64,000 nucleotides of DNA from a virus, in the IMG/VR virus record IMGVR_UViG_3300047462_000385, positions 1-64,000 of that record. One strand, 5' to 3'. The position numbers and the translations under genes are program-made. The notes beneath the pieces were generated by a model, which was given only the letters and a program-made list of their open reading frames with translations, was not told the origin of the DNA and made no database searches. This document shows, piece after piece, positions 15,008 through 22,629 of the stretch (the stretch's first letter is position 1; every line of letters begins with the position of its first letter).

Positions 15008-15331
15008 TTGACTAGAGACCGCGAATTTATAGAAAAGTTAATTAAGTCCTGGGCGCAAGACCATCACAGTGGTTTTGTGATTGCAGAATTAGACCCCACT
15101 CAAGAAGCTCTGGATAAAACCGGAGGACACTTGACTTGGGTGATTAGAGAGAAGCATGCCAACATCGATCTGCTTGCTTTAGCGGATCGTTTGGAAGTCT
15201 TTCTTGAGAACAAAAAGCGTCGTCTTGCTGGCATGCATTGCAAAAAATGTATGGTCTTTTACGACTATGCAGAGCCTAACCAAGCTGACGGTTCCATGAT
15301 TTGTTATTCGTGTCGAAACCCTTGTGGCTAA
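15008..15331 (+). CDS. unknown protein with zinc ribbon
   Basis: 107 aa from a TTG start at 15008 (RBS GCGAGG). Helical N-terminus; C-terminal Cys4 ribbon CKKC...CYSC (~77-103). Not recognised. Confidence 0.6.
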   Translation: MTRDREFIEKLIKSWAQDHHSGFVIAELDPTQEALDKTGGHLTWVIREKHANIDLLALADRLEVFLENKKRRLAGMHCKKCMVFYDYAEPNQADGSMICYSCRNPCG

Positions 15332-15349
15332 GTTATAGGTGAGTGTAAG

Positions 15350-16636
15350 ATGAAGAACCTAGAAATTATTGGCGGTGGTACGGTCTTTCATGTCCGTAAC
15401 CATCTCGCATTAACTGCGCCTGCTTATGGCGAAACAGCCCGACAATTACAAGAAATGTGCTTCGAGCACGGCTCTGATTACTACAACATCAACTTACATT
15501 TAACCAAAATGGCTAATGCTGGTGTAGGAAATTTGGAAACCAATCAAGACATTTCAAAGCTGGTTGATGAGTTGATTGCCAACAAGGATACACGAATCAT
15601 TTTCTTCAACCCCGCTTTAGTGGACTATGAAGGTAGCATTGCTGCGTCTGGTCCAGTTGGGTATAACTGGGCAGATGATTTGCCAACCAAGAGTGGTAAA
15701 TACGAAGATCGACTCAAGACTTCGCAAGGTAAACAGATGATGATTCTAACACCATCCGATAAGGTGTTAAAGAAAATTCGTAAAGAGCGCAAAGATATTT
15801 TCTTGGTTGCTTTCAAAACAACTTGCGGGGCTACAGCAGATGAGCAGTTTTTAACTGGATTGCACTTGCTCAAATCCTCCAGCTGTAACCTTGTTTTGGC
15901 TAATGATACTAAGACTCGCGTCAACATGATCATTACTCCTGAGCAGGCTCGCTACTGTGTTACCACTAATCGCAAGGAAGCTCTTGAGAATTTGGCTAAG
16001 ATGACAATCCATAGAGCAGATGCTAAGTTTACTCGCTCTACTGTGGTTCCCGGCTACCTAGTTCCATGGGATATGGACAACATTCCCCATTCTTTGAAGG
16101 CGGTTGTTGATCACTGCATTGCCAAGGGAGCATACAAACCTTTCAATGGATCTACCGTTGGTCACTTCGCATTCAAGGTCAGTGACTCTAAGTTCATTAC
16201 GTCTATGCGTAAGACAGACTTCAACAACCTAAGCAAGGTTGGAGTGGTTTTGTGTGAAGCTGATGGCGATAATTCGGTGATTGCCCATGGAGCCAAGCCA
16301 TCTGTTGGTGGACAGTCTCAAAGGATTGTATTCAAGGATCATCCTGAAACAGACTGCATTGTTCACTTCCATTGCCCGCCTAAGCCAGAAGCTAAGCTGT
16401 CAGTTAGGGAACAGAAGTATTTCGAGTGTGGTAGTCATGAGTGTGGAAAGAACACTAGCATTGGTCTTAGGGAAGAGGTTCCGGGTGTCAAATGCGTCTT
16501 TCTAGACCAGCATGGACCAAACATCGTTTTCAATCATAGCATCGATCCTAAGAAGGTAATTGACTTCATTGAGAGAAATTTTGATCTGTCCAAGTCTACT
16601 GACCAAGTAAATCGTAATGTGGTGGAAGTCAAATGA
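15350..16636 (+). CDS. CoaB-like / class II aldolase-like fusion
   Basis: 428 aa. The N-terminal ~210 residues start IGGGTVFHVRNH and contain FKTT and LVLANDT, as in the phosphopantothenate-cysteine ligase (CoaB/DFP) Rossmann fold. The C-terminal ~200 residues resemble class II aldolase/adducin: GHFAFKV, FITSMRKTDFN, IVHFHCP with candidate metal histidines. Function is probably small-molecule metabolism, perhaps coenzyme A related; the fusion makes the exact reaction unclear. Overlaps the next gene (ATGA). Confidence 0.65.
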   Translation: MKNLEIIGGGTVFHVRNHLALTAPAYGETARQLQEMCFEHGSDYYNINLHLTKMANAGVGNLETNQDISKLVDELIANKDTRIIFFNPALVDYEGSIAASGPVGYNWADDLPTKSGKYEDRLKTSQGKQMMILTPSDKVLKKIRKERKDIFLVAFKTTCGATADEQFLTGLHLLKSSSCNLVLANDTKTRVNMIITPEQARYCVTTNRKEALENLAKMTIHRADAKFTRSTVVPGYLVPWDMDNIPHSLKAVVDHCIAKGAYKPFNGSTVGHFAFKVSDSKFITSMRKTDFNNLSKVGVVLCEADGDNSVIAHGAKPSVGGQSQRIVFKDHPETDCIVHFHCPPKPEAKLSVREQKYFECGSHECGKNTSIGLREEVPGVKCVFLDQHGPNIVFNHSIDPKKVIDFIERNFDLSKSTDQVNRNVVEVK

Positions 16637-16956
16637 CTTTTGTACATTATAATGGAAATATAGTTAACAGCCAAGACATTACCTTAGTTTCTTATGAAGA
16701 TTTACCTACTAAAGGTAGAGTTGTGGTTAAAAGAATTGGGCATGTAGACGAGGTTGTTAGTGGGGTAGAGGCGTTAAATTTGGTCATGAGGCTGTGCCCA
16801 GAGGCTTTGGAAGGTAAGCGAATGAAGTACCTTCGTCATCGATGGGCGGTCCACAATTTGGTCGGTCACCCCTTGATGCAGCTGCTATCGTGGTTACATT
16901 TGCCCTCCCTTGGCATCAAAATTCACAATGCCACCATTCCCATGCCAATAGAGTGA
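16633..16956 (+). CDS. conserved phage-type protein
   Basis: 107 aa. The C-terminal half RHRWAVHNLVGHPLMQLL resembles a small protein family found in phages and bacteria; no biochemical role known to me. Two His residues in a hydrophobic helix could face a membrane. Coupled to the upstream enzyme by ATGA. Confidence 0.65.
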   Translation: MTFVHYNGNIVNSQDITLVSYEDLPTKGRVVVKRIGHVDEVVSGVEALNLVMRLCPEALEGKRMKYLRHRWAVHNLVGHPLMQLLSWLHLPSLGIKIHNATIPMPIE

Positions 16957-16981
16957 TTGAACGAAAGTTATATAGTCAAAT

Positions 16982-17514
16982 ATGACTTTCTGTCTTATCT
17001 ATGTGGTTAAAATACTATCAACAACAAAGTCTATGTTGGACAAACTTGGCGTTCACTTGCCGTTAGATGGCACGCCCACTTGCTGCCTAGTACATATAAT
17101 CACTGCATAAAACTAAGAAGAGCACTTAAAAAGTATGGTAGTGAAAATTTTTGGATTGAGCTACTAACCATTTGTCATACTCAAGAGAAGTCTGATTATT
17201 GGGAAACTTACTTTATACATAAGTTTGATAGCATAAAACATGGTTACAATACATTAGAAGGTGGAGGATTTTCTCGAAAAGGAACCAAACATTCTTCTAA
17301 AACTAAAAAGCATATGTCCGTTAGTCGTAGGGGTGGCGGTAATGCTAATTCTGTTTTAACACTATGGCAAGTTAATCAAATTAGAACAGAATATAATGAT
17401 TTCAAAAACCCTAAGACTGGCTCAAAATATGGAGCGATAACAATGTTATCTAAAAAATATGATGTAGGAATTTCCACTATATTTGAGATCGTAAAAGATC
17501 AGGCTTGGCAATGA
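16982..17514 (+). pseudogene. GIY-YIG endonuclease, frameshifted near start
   Basis: From ATG 16982 the frame reads MTFCLIYVVK (GIY half), then the matching continuation NTINNKVYVGQTWRSLAVRW (YIG half) lies in another frame; one extra A in the AAAA run near 17010 would join them. The intact remainder contains the usual KYGSENFWIE and YNTLEGGG motifs plus a C-terminal DNA-binding part. Homing nuclease; either inactivated or a sequence error. Its TGA overlaps the CYTH gene (ATGA). Confidence 0.75.
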
Positions 17515-18041
17515 GTACTAAGCTAGAAATTGAGCGTAAATTCTTAGTAAAATTTCCAAAGTCGTGGTCAGCATTAGCCGAACTTTTTGATGGAATCGTG
17601 GATGTCAAACGAATCAGTCAAACCTATCTAACTCCCAAAGGGGATGAGCCAGCCGCTCGTGTTAGGAAGACAGTTGAGGGTTTGAGTGGAGATACCGATA
17701 CGGTTTTCCATTTCAATCAGAAGAAGCCGACTGGCGATACCGGAGTTCATGAAGAGACGGAGCACGAGATTTCCGAAAAAGAATATGAGAAATTCTTGAA
17801 GAAATCAAATCCATCCAAGTGTACCATAAGTAAGACCAGATTCGTTTTCAATTACCATGATCAGATATTTGAGTTAGATTTGTTCAAAGAACATCTAAGA
17901 GGCTTGGCTATTCTTGAGATTGAATTGAAGGACAAGGATGACACTGTGGAGTTACCTCCGTTCCTCAAAGTCATGAAGGAAGTAACAAAAGATAAAAGAT
18001 TTACCAATTTCAGTTTGGCGGATAAAGTCCTCAAGGAATGA
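17511..18041 (+). CDS. CYTH-domain triphosphate tunnel enzyme
   Basis: 176 aa. The N-terminal EIERKFL is the ExExK metal-binding signature; further charged residues of the beta tunnel follow (RVRKT, HFNQKK, EIELKDKDD). CYTH enzymes bind triphosphates: adenylate cyclase, thiamine triphosphatase, or RNA triphosphatase. Which activity this has is not readable. Start at ATG 17511, overlapping the upstream TGA. Confidence 0.85.
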   Translation: MSTKLEIERKFLVKFPKSWSALAELFDGIVDVKRISQTYLTPKGDEPAARVRKTVEGLSGDTDTVFHFNQKKPTGDTGVHEETEHEISEKEYEKFLKKSNPSKCTISKTRFVFNYHDQIFELDLFKEHLRGLAILEIELKDKDDTVELPPFLKVMKEVTKDKRFTNFSLADKVLKE

Positions 18042-18343
18042 TAAAATATCTCAGAATTGAAGATATGCATCCTAAAATTAGGGCTTTCTTTGAAAGAGCG
18101 GGGAAGCTTAAATTGGATGACGAAGAAACTCCTGAAATGGTTTTCCTCACACCTAATGGTGATATTCATGGTCATAGCATAGCTATAAGTGCGGCAGAAC
18201 TCAAATGGCTCGAAGATGAACCGAGAGTTTACGCCAAATTATGGGAAAATTGTCCTCCTGACAAATGGTTATATTGGGGCGTGGATAAGTGGGTTACAGA
18301 AGAAGAAATGCTTAAAATTATCAAGCTAAAAGCATTCATTTAA
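18038..18343 (+). CDS. unknown protein, 101 aa
   Basis: Not recognised. Acidic, tryptophan-rich towards the C-terminus (WLYWGVDKWV). ATGA overlap with the CYTH gene; ends 16 nt before a promoter -10 box for tRNA-Cys. Confidence 0.65.
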   Translation: MIKYLRIEDMHPKIRAFFERAGKLKLDDEETPEMVFLTPNGDIHGHSIAISAAELKWLEDEPRVYAKLWENCPPDKWLYWGVDKWVTEEEMLKIIKLKAFI

Positions 18344-18344
18344 G

Positions 18345-18374
18345 CTATCAATATCGCGATATAATACATACACT
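18345..18374 (+). promoter_or_regulatory. palindromic -10 promoter element, copy 1
   Basis: TATAAT (18360-18365) overlaps the palindrome ATATCGCGATAT (18351-18362), 12 nt before tRNA-Cys. A nearly identical ~30-nt block precedes tRNA-Ser(GCU) at 20336-20365. No good -35 box. Confidence 0.6.
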
Positions 18375-18376
18375 AA

Positions 18377-18453
18377 GTCGTAGATCCCATATTGGAATTG
18401 GGCACAGTCTGCAAAACTGTTGGTTGCGAGTTCGAATCTCGCCTACGACTCCA
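18377..18453 (+). tRNA. tRNA-Cys(GCA)
   Basis: Acceptor GTCGTAG/CTACGAC, anticodon arm ACAGT-CTGCAAA-ACTGT (GCA), T-arm GCGAG-TTCGAAT-CTCGC, discriminator U73 (the cysteine identity base), CCA 18451-18453. Confidence 0.95.
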
Positions 18454-18939
18454 ATGAGTAAGATGAATTTGGCATATATTCCAGGTTCGATTTGCAATAA
18501 ACCAATCTATAGACGACCTGCTCAGTTAGCAAAAACGACAGTAATCTTTTGTTCACATGAATGCAAAGGAAAGTCGCAACAGAAGCTTAATAAATGTACT
18601 ATGTGTGACAATATGATTTTGTCACGTCAACATAAAAAGACATGTAGTCGAAAATGTGCCAATAAACAAAAAATTGGTTTGAGATATAAACAGCTTGGTA
18701 GACCAGTAAAAGATAAGGTAAAAGATTTAGAAGCTCTTAGAAATAGGCTAATTTCATTACATGGTAATGAATGTAAAAGATGCGGATACAATAAGTATCC
18801 AATATTACACATTCATCATATAATAGAAAAATCAAAAGGTGGTCCGGACGATATCAATAATCTAGAATTAATATGCCCCTTATGTCATGCGGAAGAGCAT
18901 TACTTAAGGAGAATAGGGAATGGTGCAGGAGTGGCTTAA
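18454..18939 (+). CDS. HNH homing endonuclease
   Basis: 161 aa. Two zinc knuckles (CSHEC; CTMC...CSRKC) then HNH core CKRCGYNKY, IHHIIEKSKGG, CPLCH. ATG follows directly on the encoded CCA of tRNA-Cys, with no Shine-Dalgarno. The gene ends inside tRNA-Ser(GGA), overlapping its first 23 nt, so it is wedged between two tRNAs. Confidence 0.88.
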   Translation: MSKMNLAYIPGSICNKPIYRRPAQLAKTTVIFCSHECKGKSQQKLNKCTMCDNMILSRQHKKTCSRKCANKQKIGLRYKQLGRPVKDKVKDLEALRNRLISLHGNECKRCGYNKYPILHIHHIIEKSKGGPDDINNLELICPLCHAEEHYLRRIGNGAGVA

Positions 18940-19006
18940 CTGGCAACCCTGGAAAGGTTGTGGCGTCGCAAGACGTCCGAGGGTTCGAATCCCTCCCATT
19001 CCTCCA
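18917..19006 (+). tRNA. tRNA-Ser(GGA)
   Basis: Acceptor GGAATGG/CCATTCC, anticodon arm CAACC-CTGGAAA-GGTTG (GGA), long variable arm with GCGTC-GCAA-GACGT, T-loop TTCGAAT, CCA 19004-19006. The HNH stop codon lies inside it. Confidence 0.94.
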
Positions 19007-19009
19007 AGT

Positions 19010-19097
19010 GGAAATGTGCTAGAGTGGTTTATAAGGCTTGTCTACTAAACAAGAGAACCGAAAGGTTCCGTGGGTTCGAATCCCACCATTTCCTCCA
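19010..19097 (+). tRNA. tRNA-Ser, anticodon ACU
   Basis: Acceptor GGAAATG/CATTTCC, anticodon arm CTTGT-CTACTAA-ACAAG, long variable arm GAACCGAAAGGTTC, CCA 19095-19097. The loop gives anticodon ACU (19044-19046) where bacteria normally have GCU; A34 is rare outside Arg(ACG). Acceptor and anticodon stems match the suppressor tRNA at 20602, so the two are paralogues. Confidence 0.85.
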
Positions 19098-19113
19098 ATA
19101 TTAAGAGTTAACA

Positions 19114-19221
19114 ATGTGTGATAAGTGCATTAAAAGAGCAGTTGGTCGTGAGATTCTTGATGTCCAACTTAAGGTTGAAAAGCTTTTCAAGAAAGTGGAT
19201 GAAGATGAATCATTAAAGTAG
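19114..19221 (+). CDS. small protein with CDKC motif
   Basis: 35 aa: CDKC at residues 2-5 then a charged helix. Ends in TAG (19219-19221) with a second in-frame TAG two codons on. ATG 16 nt after the tRNA CCA. Possibly real, not recognised. A further short frame (ATG 19235 to TGA 19339) runs into tRNA-Ser(UGA) and is weaker. Confidence 0.4.
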   Translation: MCDKCIKRAVGREILDVQLKVEKLFKKVDEDESLK

Positions 19222-19302
19222 GTTACTTAGTTGTATGGCGGATCTTGTAAAGAAATACGACAAAATTTTGGTTAAAGAGAAGAAGAGAGTAGAAGCAATT
19301 AG

Positions 19303-19393
19303 GGAAGTATGGCAGAGTGGTTTATCGCGTTCGCCTTGAAAGCGAAAGGGGGTTAATAGCCTTCCGTGGGTTCGAATCCTACTACTTCCTCCA
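19303..19393 (+). tRNA. tRNA-Ser(UGA)
   Basis: Acceptor GGAAGTA/TACTTCC, anticodon arm TTCGC-CTTGAAA-GCGAA (UGA), long variable arm AAGGGGGTTAATAGCCTTC, T-loop TTCGAAT, CCA 19391-19393. Confidence 0.94.
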
Positions 19394-19413
19394 GTTATTT
19401 TATTAGGTATTCA

Positions 19414-20355
19414 ATGAAGAAGATTGCTACATTAGTTGGTTGCGCCATTGGTGATGCCCTTGGTAACCCATTTGAAACAAAGCCTGCTGACAATCCAAAG
19501 CTAGTTGCTTGGGATGGGCAGTTCCAAGCTGGTGGTACGTTTTGGGTTGGTGAACCAGGTCAATACACCGACGATACCCTAATGAGTATTGCATTGGCAA
19601 CTAGCCTAGTAGAACACAATGGCTTCAATGCTGAGGACGTTGCTCAGAGATATTTGGCTTGGATGGAGTCTGGTAATACCCGAGGTATTGGTGGGACTAC
19701 TGCGGCTGCTCTTCATAATATCAAGAACGGAATGTCTTACTTGGAAAGTGGATTATCACTTAACAATGATGGCACTCCTGTTGGTGGCAATGGTACTGCA
19801 ATGAGAGCTTCACCAATTGGTTTGGCTTATCGTCATGATTTAAGCAAGCTATTGTCGGTTGCAGTGGAAGATGCTTCCATTACTCACAATTCGGATGAAC
19901 CTAAAATGGGATCCATTGCAGTTGCATTGGGAACTGCTTTATTGGCTATGGGAGATGTTCCAGCAGTCAAACATTCATCTCTTGGAGTTCTTCCGGGAGT
20001 GATTAATGTCCTTTCGGTTAACGATTGTATTGTTGTTGCCAAATTGAAATTGGCATATGAACTTTGGAAAGATGAGGTTCCGGCAGAAGAGGCACTTGCC
20101 GAAATCGGGACCAGGGGTTATGTTCCTGAGACGGTAGCCGCCGCTTTCTATTGTCTCGCCGCCACAGATAATTTTAAAGATTGTGTTGTGATGGCAGTCA
20201 AGGGTGGAGGCGATACGGACACAACGGCTGCTATAGTGGGCGCTATGGCTGGCACGCTGTATGGTTTAGAGGGCATTCCAGAAGAGTATAAGAGCGTTGA
20301 AAACTTCGAATTATTGCAGGATTTGACTGACGAACTTATCAATATCGAGATATAA
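19414..20355 (+). CDS. ADP-ribosylglycohydrolase (DraG family)
   Basis: 313 aa from ATG 19414. GCAIGDALGNPFE at the N-terminus, YTDDTLMS (metal-binding), TAMRASPIGL, and GGDTDTTAAIVGA near the C-terminus are the DraG/ARH signature that coordinates two Mg2+. It removes ADP-ribose from proteins or nucleic acids, or opens ADP-ribose derivatives. A second, divergent copy lies at 50053-50967 next to NAD+ salvage genes. It may reverse host ADP-ribosylation or recycle ADP-ribose (inference). Confidence 0.93.
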   Translation: MKKIATLVGCAIGDALGNPFETKPADNPKLVAWDGQFQAGGTFWVGEPGQYTDDTLMSIALATSLVEHNGFNAEDVAQRYLAWMESGNTRGIGGTTAAALHNIKNGMSYLESGLSLNNDGTPVGGNGTAMRASPIGLAYRHDLSKLLSVAVEDASITHNSDEPKMGSIAVALGTALLAMGDVPAVKHSSLGVLPGVINVLSVNDCIVVAKLKLAYELWKDEVPAEEALAEIGTRGYVPETVAAAFYCLAATDNFKDCVVMAVKGGGDTDTTAAIVGAMAGTLYGLEGIPEEYKSVENFELLQDLTDELINIEI

Positions 20356-20365
20356 TACATACAAT
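20336..20365 (+). promoter_or_regulatory. palindromic -10 promoter element, copy 2
   Basis: ATATCGAGATAT with TATAAT (20351-20356), 12 nt before tRNA-Ser(GCU), inside the last codons of the preceding gene. Near-identical to 18345-18374. Confidence 0.55.
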
Positions 20366-20367
20366 AC

Positions 20368-20459
20368 GGAAGGTTGGCAGAGAGGCTTATCGTGTCAGTT
20401 TGCTAAATTGAAGAGGGTGTAAAAGCCCTCCGTGGGTTCGAATCCCTCACCTTCCGCCA
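20368..20459 (+). tRNA. tRNA-Ser(GCU)
   Basis: Acceptor GGAAGGT/ACCTTCC, anticodon arm TCAGT-TTGCTAA-ATTGA (GCU), long variable arm GAGGGTGTAAAAGCCCTC, G73, CCA 20457-20459. Confidence 0.92.
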
Positions 20460-20591
20460 ATGATAGATAAGGTTTTGTGTTGGCTAGGCTATCATAAGTT
20501 GATCTTCAACAATAAGATACAACGAGCTGGTACCTATGAAAGTGTTTGTTCTCGTTGTGCTTTTAAAGAGATAGTCTATTGTGTTGGCTGA
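20460..20591 (+). CDS. small Cys-containing protein
   Basis: 43 aa; C7, C33, C36 and C42 could form a zinc site. ATG follows directly on the CCA of tRNA-Ser. It ends 10 nt before the suppressor tRNA. Not recognised. Confidence 0.5.
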   Translation: MIDKVLCWLGYHKLIFNNKIQRAGTYESVCSRCAFKEIVYCVG

Positions 20592-20601
20592 CACGTAAGA
20601 T

Positions 20602-20693
20602 GGAAATGTGGGTGAGTGGATTATACCGCTTGTCTCTAAAACAAGAGACCGCCTAACGGTGGTCCGAAGGTTCGAATCCTTCCTTTTCCGCCA
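20602..20693 (+). tRNA. amber suppressor tRNA (anticodon CUA), Ser-like
   Basis: Acceptor GGAAATG/CTTTTCC, anticodon arm CTTGT-CTCTAAA-ACAAG with CUA at 20636-20638, long variable arm GACCGCC-TAAC-GGTGGTC, T-arm GAAGG-TTCGAAT-CCTTC, G73, CCA. CUA pairs with the stop codon UAG. Type II variable arm, G73 and close similarity to the Ser tRNA at 19010 point to serine charging. Two genes in this window have internal TAG codons (7576, 49725). Confidence 0.88.
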
Positions 20694-20758
20694 CTTGGGA
20701 ATATTATCGCCTTGTTGAGCTATACAATGCTTTGGAATCAACAAAAAGGATAAGATAC

Positions 20759-20832
20759 AGGGGTATCGTCTAATGGTAAGACTGAGGCTTCCAACACCTC
20801 CTACGTGGGTTCGATTCCTACTGCCCCTGCCA
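20759..20832 (+). tRNA. tRNA-Gly(UCC), irregular anticodon stem
   Basis: Acceptor AGGGGTA/TGCCCCT, D-arm with TAATGGTA, anticodon sequence CTTCCAA (UCC), but GAGG pairs with CCTC only if the loop has 9 nt. G73 is unusual for glycine. CCA 20830-20832. Confidence 0.72.
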
Positions 20833-20843
20833 CTGTAGAATGT

Positions 20844-20890
20844 AAGGCGCTCCCAATCTTTAAGATTCGGGGCGCCTTGACTTTTTATTT
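20844..20890 (+). terminator. Rho-independent terminator of the Ser tRNA cluster
   Basis: Stem AAGGCGC/GCGCCTT (20844-20878) with an inner AATCTT/AAGATT helix, followed by a T-rich stretch. Its 3' arm overlaps the next promoter's -35 box. Confidence 0.75.
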
Positions 20891-20904
20891 GGCATGATTA
20901 TATT
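20877..20904 (+). promoter_or_regulatory. sigma70-type promoter
   Basis: TTGACT (20877-20882), 16 nt, TATATT (20899-20904); RBS TTGAGGAAG before the gene at 20930. The same terminator-then-TTGACT layout recurs near 35457. Confidence 0.8.
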
Positions 20905-20929
20905 GATTCAAAATTGAGGAAGCTATCAA

Positions 20930-21499
20930 ATGAATACGACTAAAGGCATGCACCAACTCAGTGAAATGTTCAAAGGTAAAGACTGGTTCCATGATGTTGG
21001 AGTAGACCCGTATGGAAGACTGGTAGTGTACGTCAAGTACGCCTGTGAAGAAACCATTCGTCATATTCCAGATACAGCCGATGGTATTCAAGTATTGGTT
21101 CACTTTGCTGGCAGCGTGACCGCTCGTAAAGAAGACTTCGTTGCTTCACCTTCGTCCAGGTTGGTGATTCAGAATCCAGACTATATGATAGTCAAACGCG
21201 AAGTTCCCAAGGTAGTGGACATTTCTCAGGAAGCTGAGTACATTGGTCAAGAGGAAGACGAACTGGAAGAGTTGCCCTCTAGCTTCTTGGTCAGCGATAT
21301 TGGCGTCCTTGCCAGAGAGTTAGATCGCTTGGAACGAATTTGCGGCAGCAATATTCTGCAAGACATTTTTTATGAGATTCATGATGGCAAGAATGCTGTC
21401 ACCAATCTGTCAGCAAGATATACTGATGTTCGTGATTCTTTGAAAGAGTTGTACGAAGAATACGGTTTCGATGTCATCTATGAAGAAATGGACGGTTGA
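20930..21499 (+). CDS. unknown acidic protein, 189 aa
   Basis: Not recognised. The N-terminal ~85 residues are globular (HDVGVDPYGRLVVYV, VLVHFAG); then an acidic linker and a helical C-terminus. First gene after a strong promoter; the next gene follows by 3 nt. Confidence 0.75.
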   Translation: MNTTKGMHQLSEMFKGKDWFHDVGVDPYGRLVVYVKYACEETIRHIPDTADGIQVLVHFAGSVTARKEDFVASPSSRLVIQNPDYMIVKREVPKVVDISQEAEYIGQEEDELEELPSSFLVSDIGVLARELDRLERICGSNILQDIFYEIHDGKNAVTNLSARYTDVRDSLKELYEEYGFDVIYEEMDG

Positions 21500-21502
21500 G
21501 CT

Positions 21503-21799
21503 ATGAAAAATCTATTAGTGATCATGTGCGCCGTGACTATAGGATGTAGCGCAGAGAGTTATACTATCAGACCTAATGCTTCTTATGAGGATATGTCATT
21601 TGTCATATCAGAATCTGGGTATCCAATCATTGCGGTACGAGATGATGTAATAGCTCATGTTAAACATTTTTGCGCAGTCCGAGATAAGCAGTACGCGTTT
21701 ATTGATTGGCAAGAAAGTTTTGAAGAGCAGCATGACACTGACACTGTTAATGCCAAATTTATTTGTGTGAAATCGCTATGGGCTCCGAAAAGAAACTAA
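21503..21799 (+). CDS. small lipoprotein
   Basis: 98 aa. Lipoprotein signal with VTIGC (Cys15). Two later cysteines. Role unknown; envelope-located. Overlaps the HNH gene by 22 bp in another frame. Confidence 0.65.
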   Translation: MKNLLVIMCAVTIGCSAESYTIRPNASYEDMSFVISESGYPIIAVRDDVIAHVKHFCAVRDKQYAFIDWQESFEEQHDTDTVNAKFICVKSLWAPKRN

Positions 21800-22107
21800 T
21801 TAGAAAAGCCTTTCGAGACGCCTGCTACAAGCGTGACGGCTTCCGTTGCGCCATGTGTAACATGAAGTCTTCTAAGGAGAAATCGGAGCAGGAGCTTGAC
21901 GCTCATCATGTGACCAGAAAGATTATGCCTAACGGTGGATACGTCAAAGAAAACGGTATCTCCTTGTGTGAGGAGTGCCATAAAAAAGCTGAAGAGTTTC
22001 ACTCAACTGGAGTGGCTCACCCCGGATATGCACCGGACGATCTATACAGAAAGATCAATTCCAATTATGAGAAAGCAGTAGAAGCGAGTAAGAAATTAAG
22101 TCAATAA
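21778..22107 (+). CDS. HNH endonuclease
   Basis: 109 aa from ATG 21778. CAMC (~20-23), DAHHVTRK (~39-46) and CEECHKK (~63-69) are the HNH core with zinc-binding cysteines. Free-standing nuclease, likely homing. Confidence 0.82.
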   Translation: MGSEKKLIRKAFRDACYKRDGFRCAMCNMKSSKEKSEQELDAHHVTRKIMPNGGYVKENGISLCEECHKKAEEFHSTGVAHPGYAPDDLYRKINSNYEKAVEASKKLSQ

Positions 22108-22243
22108 ATACCTTGTTTTAGGCGTTATATAGTAGATAGATATTAATAAAATGGAATATCTTATGTAACCAACTTGAGGAGGTAATTGAATTCTGAATTT
22201 CCCAAAACCGCTTACTGATTGATTTTCATAAAATGGAGTTGCA

Positions 22244-22594
22244 ATGACTGCACAAGACTTAGAAGTTTTAACTGTTTCCGAAACAAACTCTAACGACCAG
22301 GATGACGAATACAGCATCCCCCTAGATATCTCTGACATCATTTCAATTTGCAGAGAGTTCAATAAGCTTGGCTGGCAAATACAGAATCAAGTCGAAAATA
22401 TCCTAGAAGTCGGCGTCGAAGAATCCATTAGAAGCGGTAATGTAAAAAGAGAATCATTGCCCCATATCAAGTCCTTTTTGGAAAGTATTTGCAAGAACGC
22501 TTATTTTGGGGATGCCATTGTGCAAGCCAAAGAATGTATCTTTTTAATAAACTCATATTGTGAAAAAGATATAATATTTTCAGTTAAAAACTAA
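22244..22594 (+). CDS. unknown protein, 116 aa
   Basis: Not recognised; helical, acidic N-terminus. ATG 22244 after ATGGAG. The 136-nt gap upstream holds only an isolated GAGGAGG ribosome-site-like sequence without a convincing ORF. Confidence 0.65.
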   Translation: MTAQDLEVLTVSETNSNDQDDEYSIPLDISDIISICREFNKLGWQIQNQVENILEVGVEESIRSGNVKRESLPHIKSFLESICKNAYFGDAIVQAKECIFLINSYCEKDIIFSVKN

Positions 22595-22603
22595 AATATT
22601 GTG

Positions 22604-22629
22604 AGCATGCAATATATTATATGCATGCT
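22604..22629. repeat. perfect inverted repeat
   Basis: AGCATGCA (22604-22611) and TGCATGCT (22622-22629) flank an AT-only centre. It sits just upstream of, and overlaps, the start of a degraded HNH gene. It could be an operator, a hairpin or a nuclease recognition site. Confidence 0.5.

Noticed and set aside
19235-19339. 34-codon ORF upstream of tRNA-Ser(UGA)
   Set aside because: It reads into the tRNA and has no RBS; kept only as a remark in the neighbouring entry.
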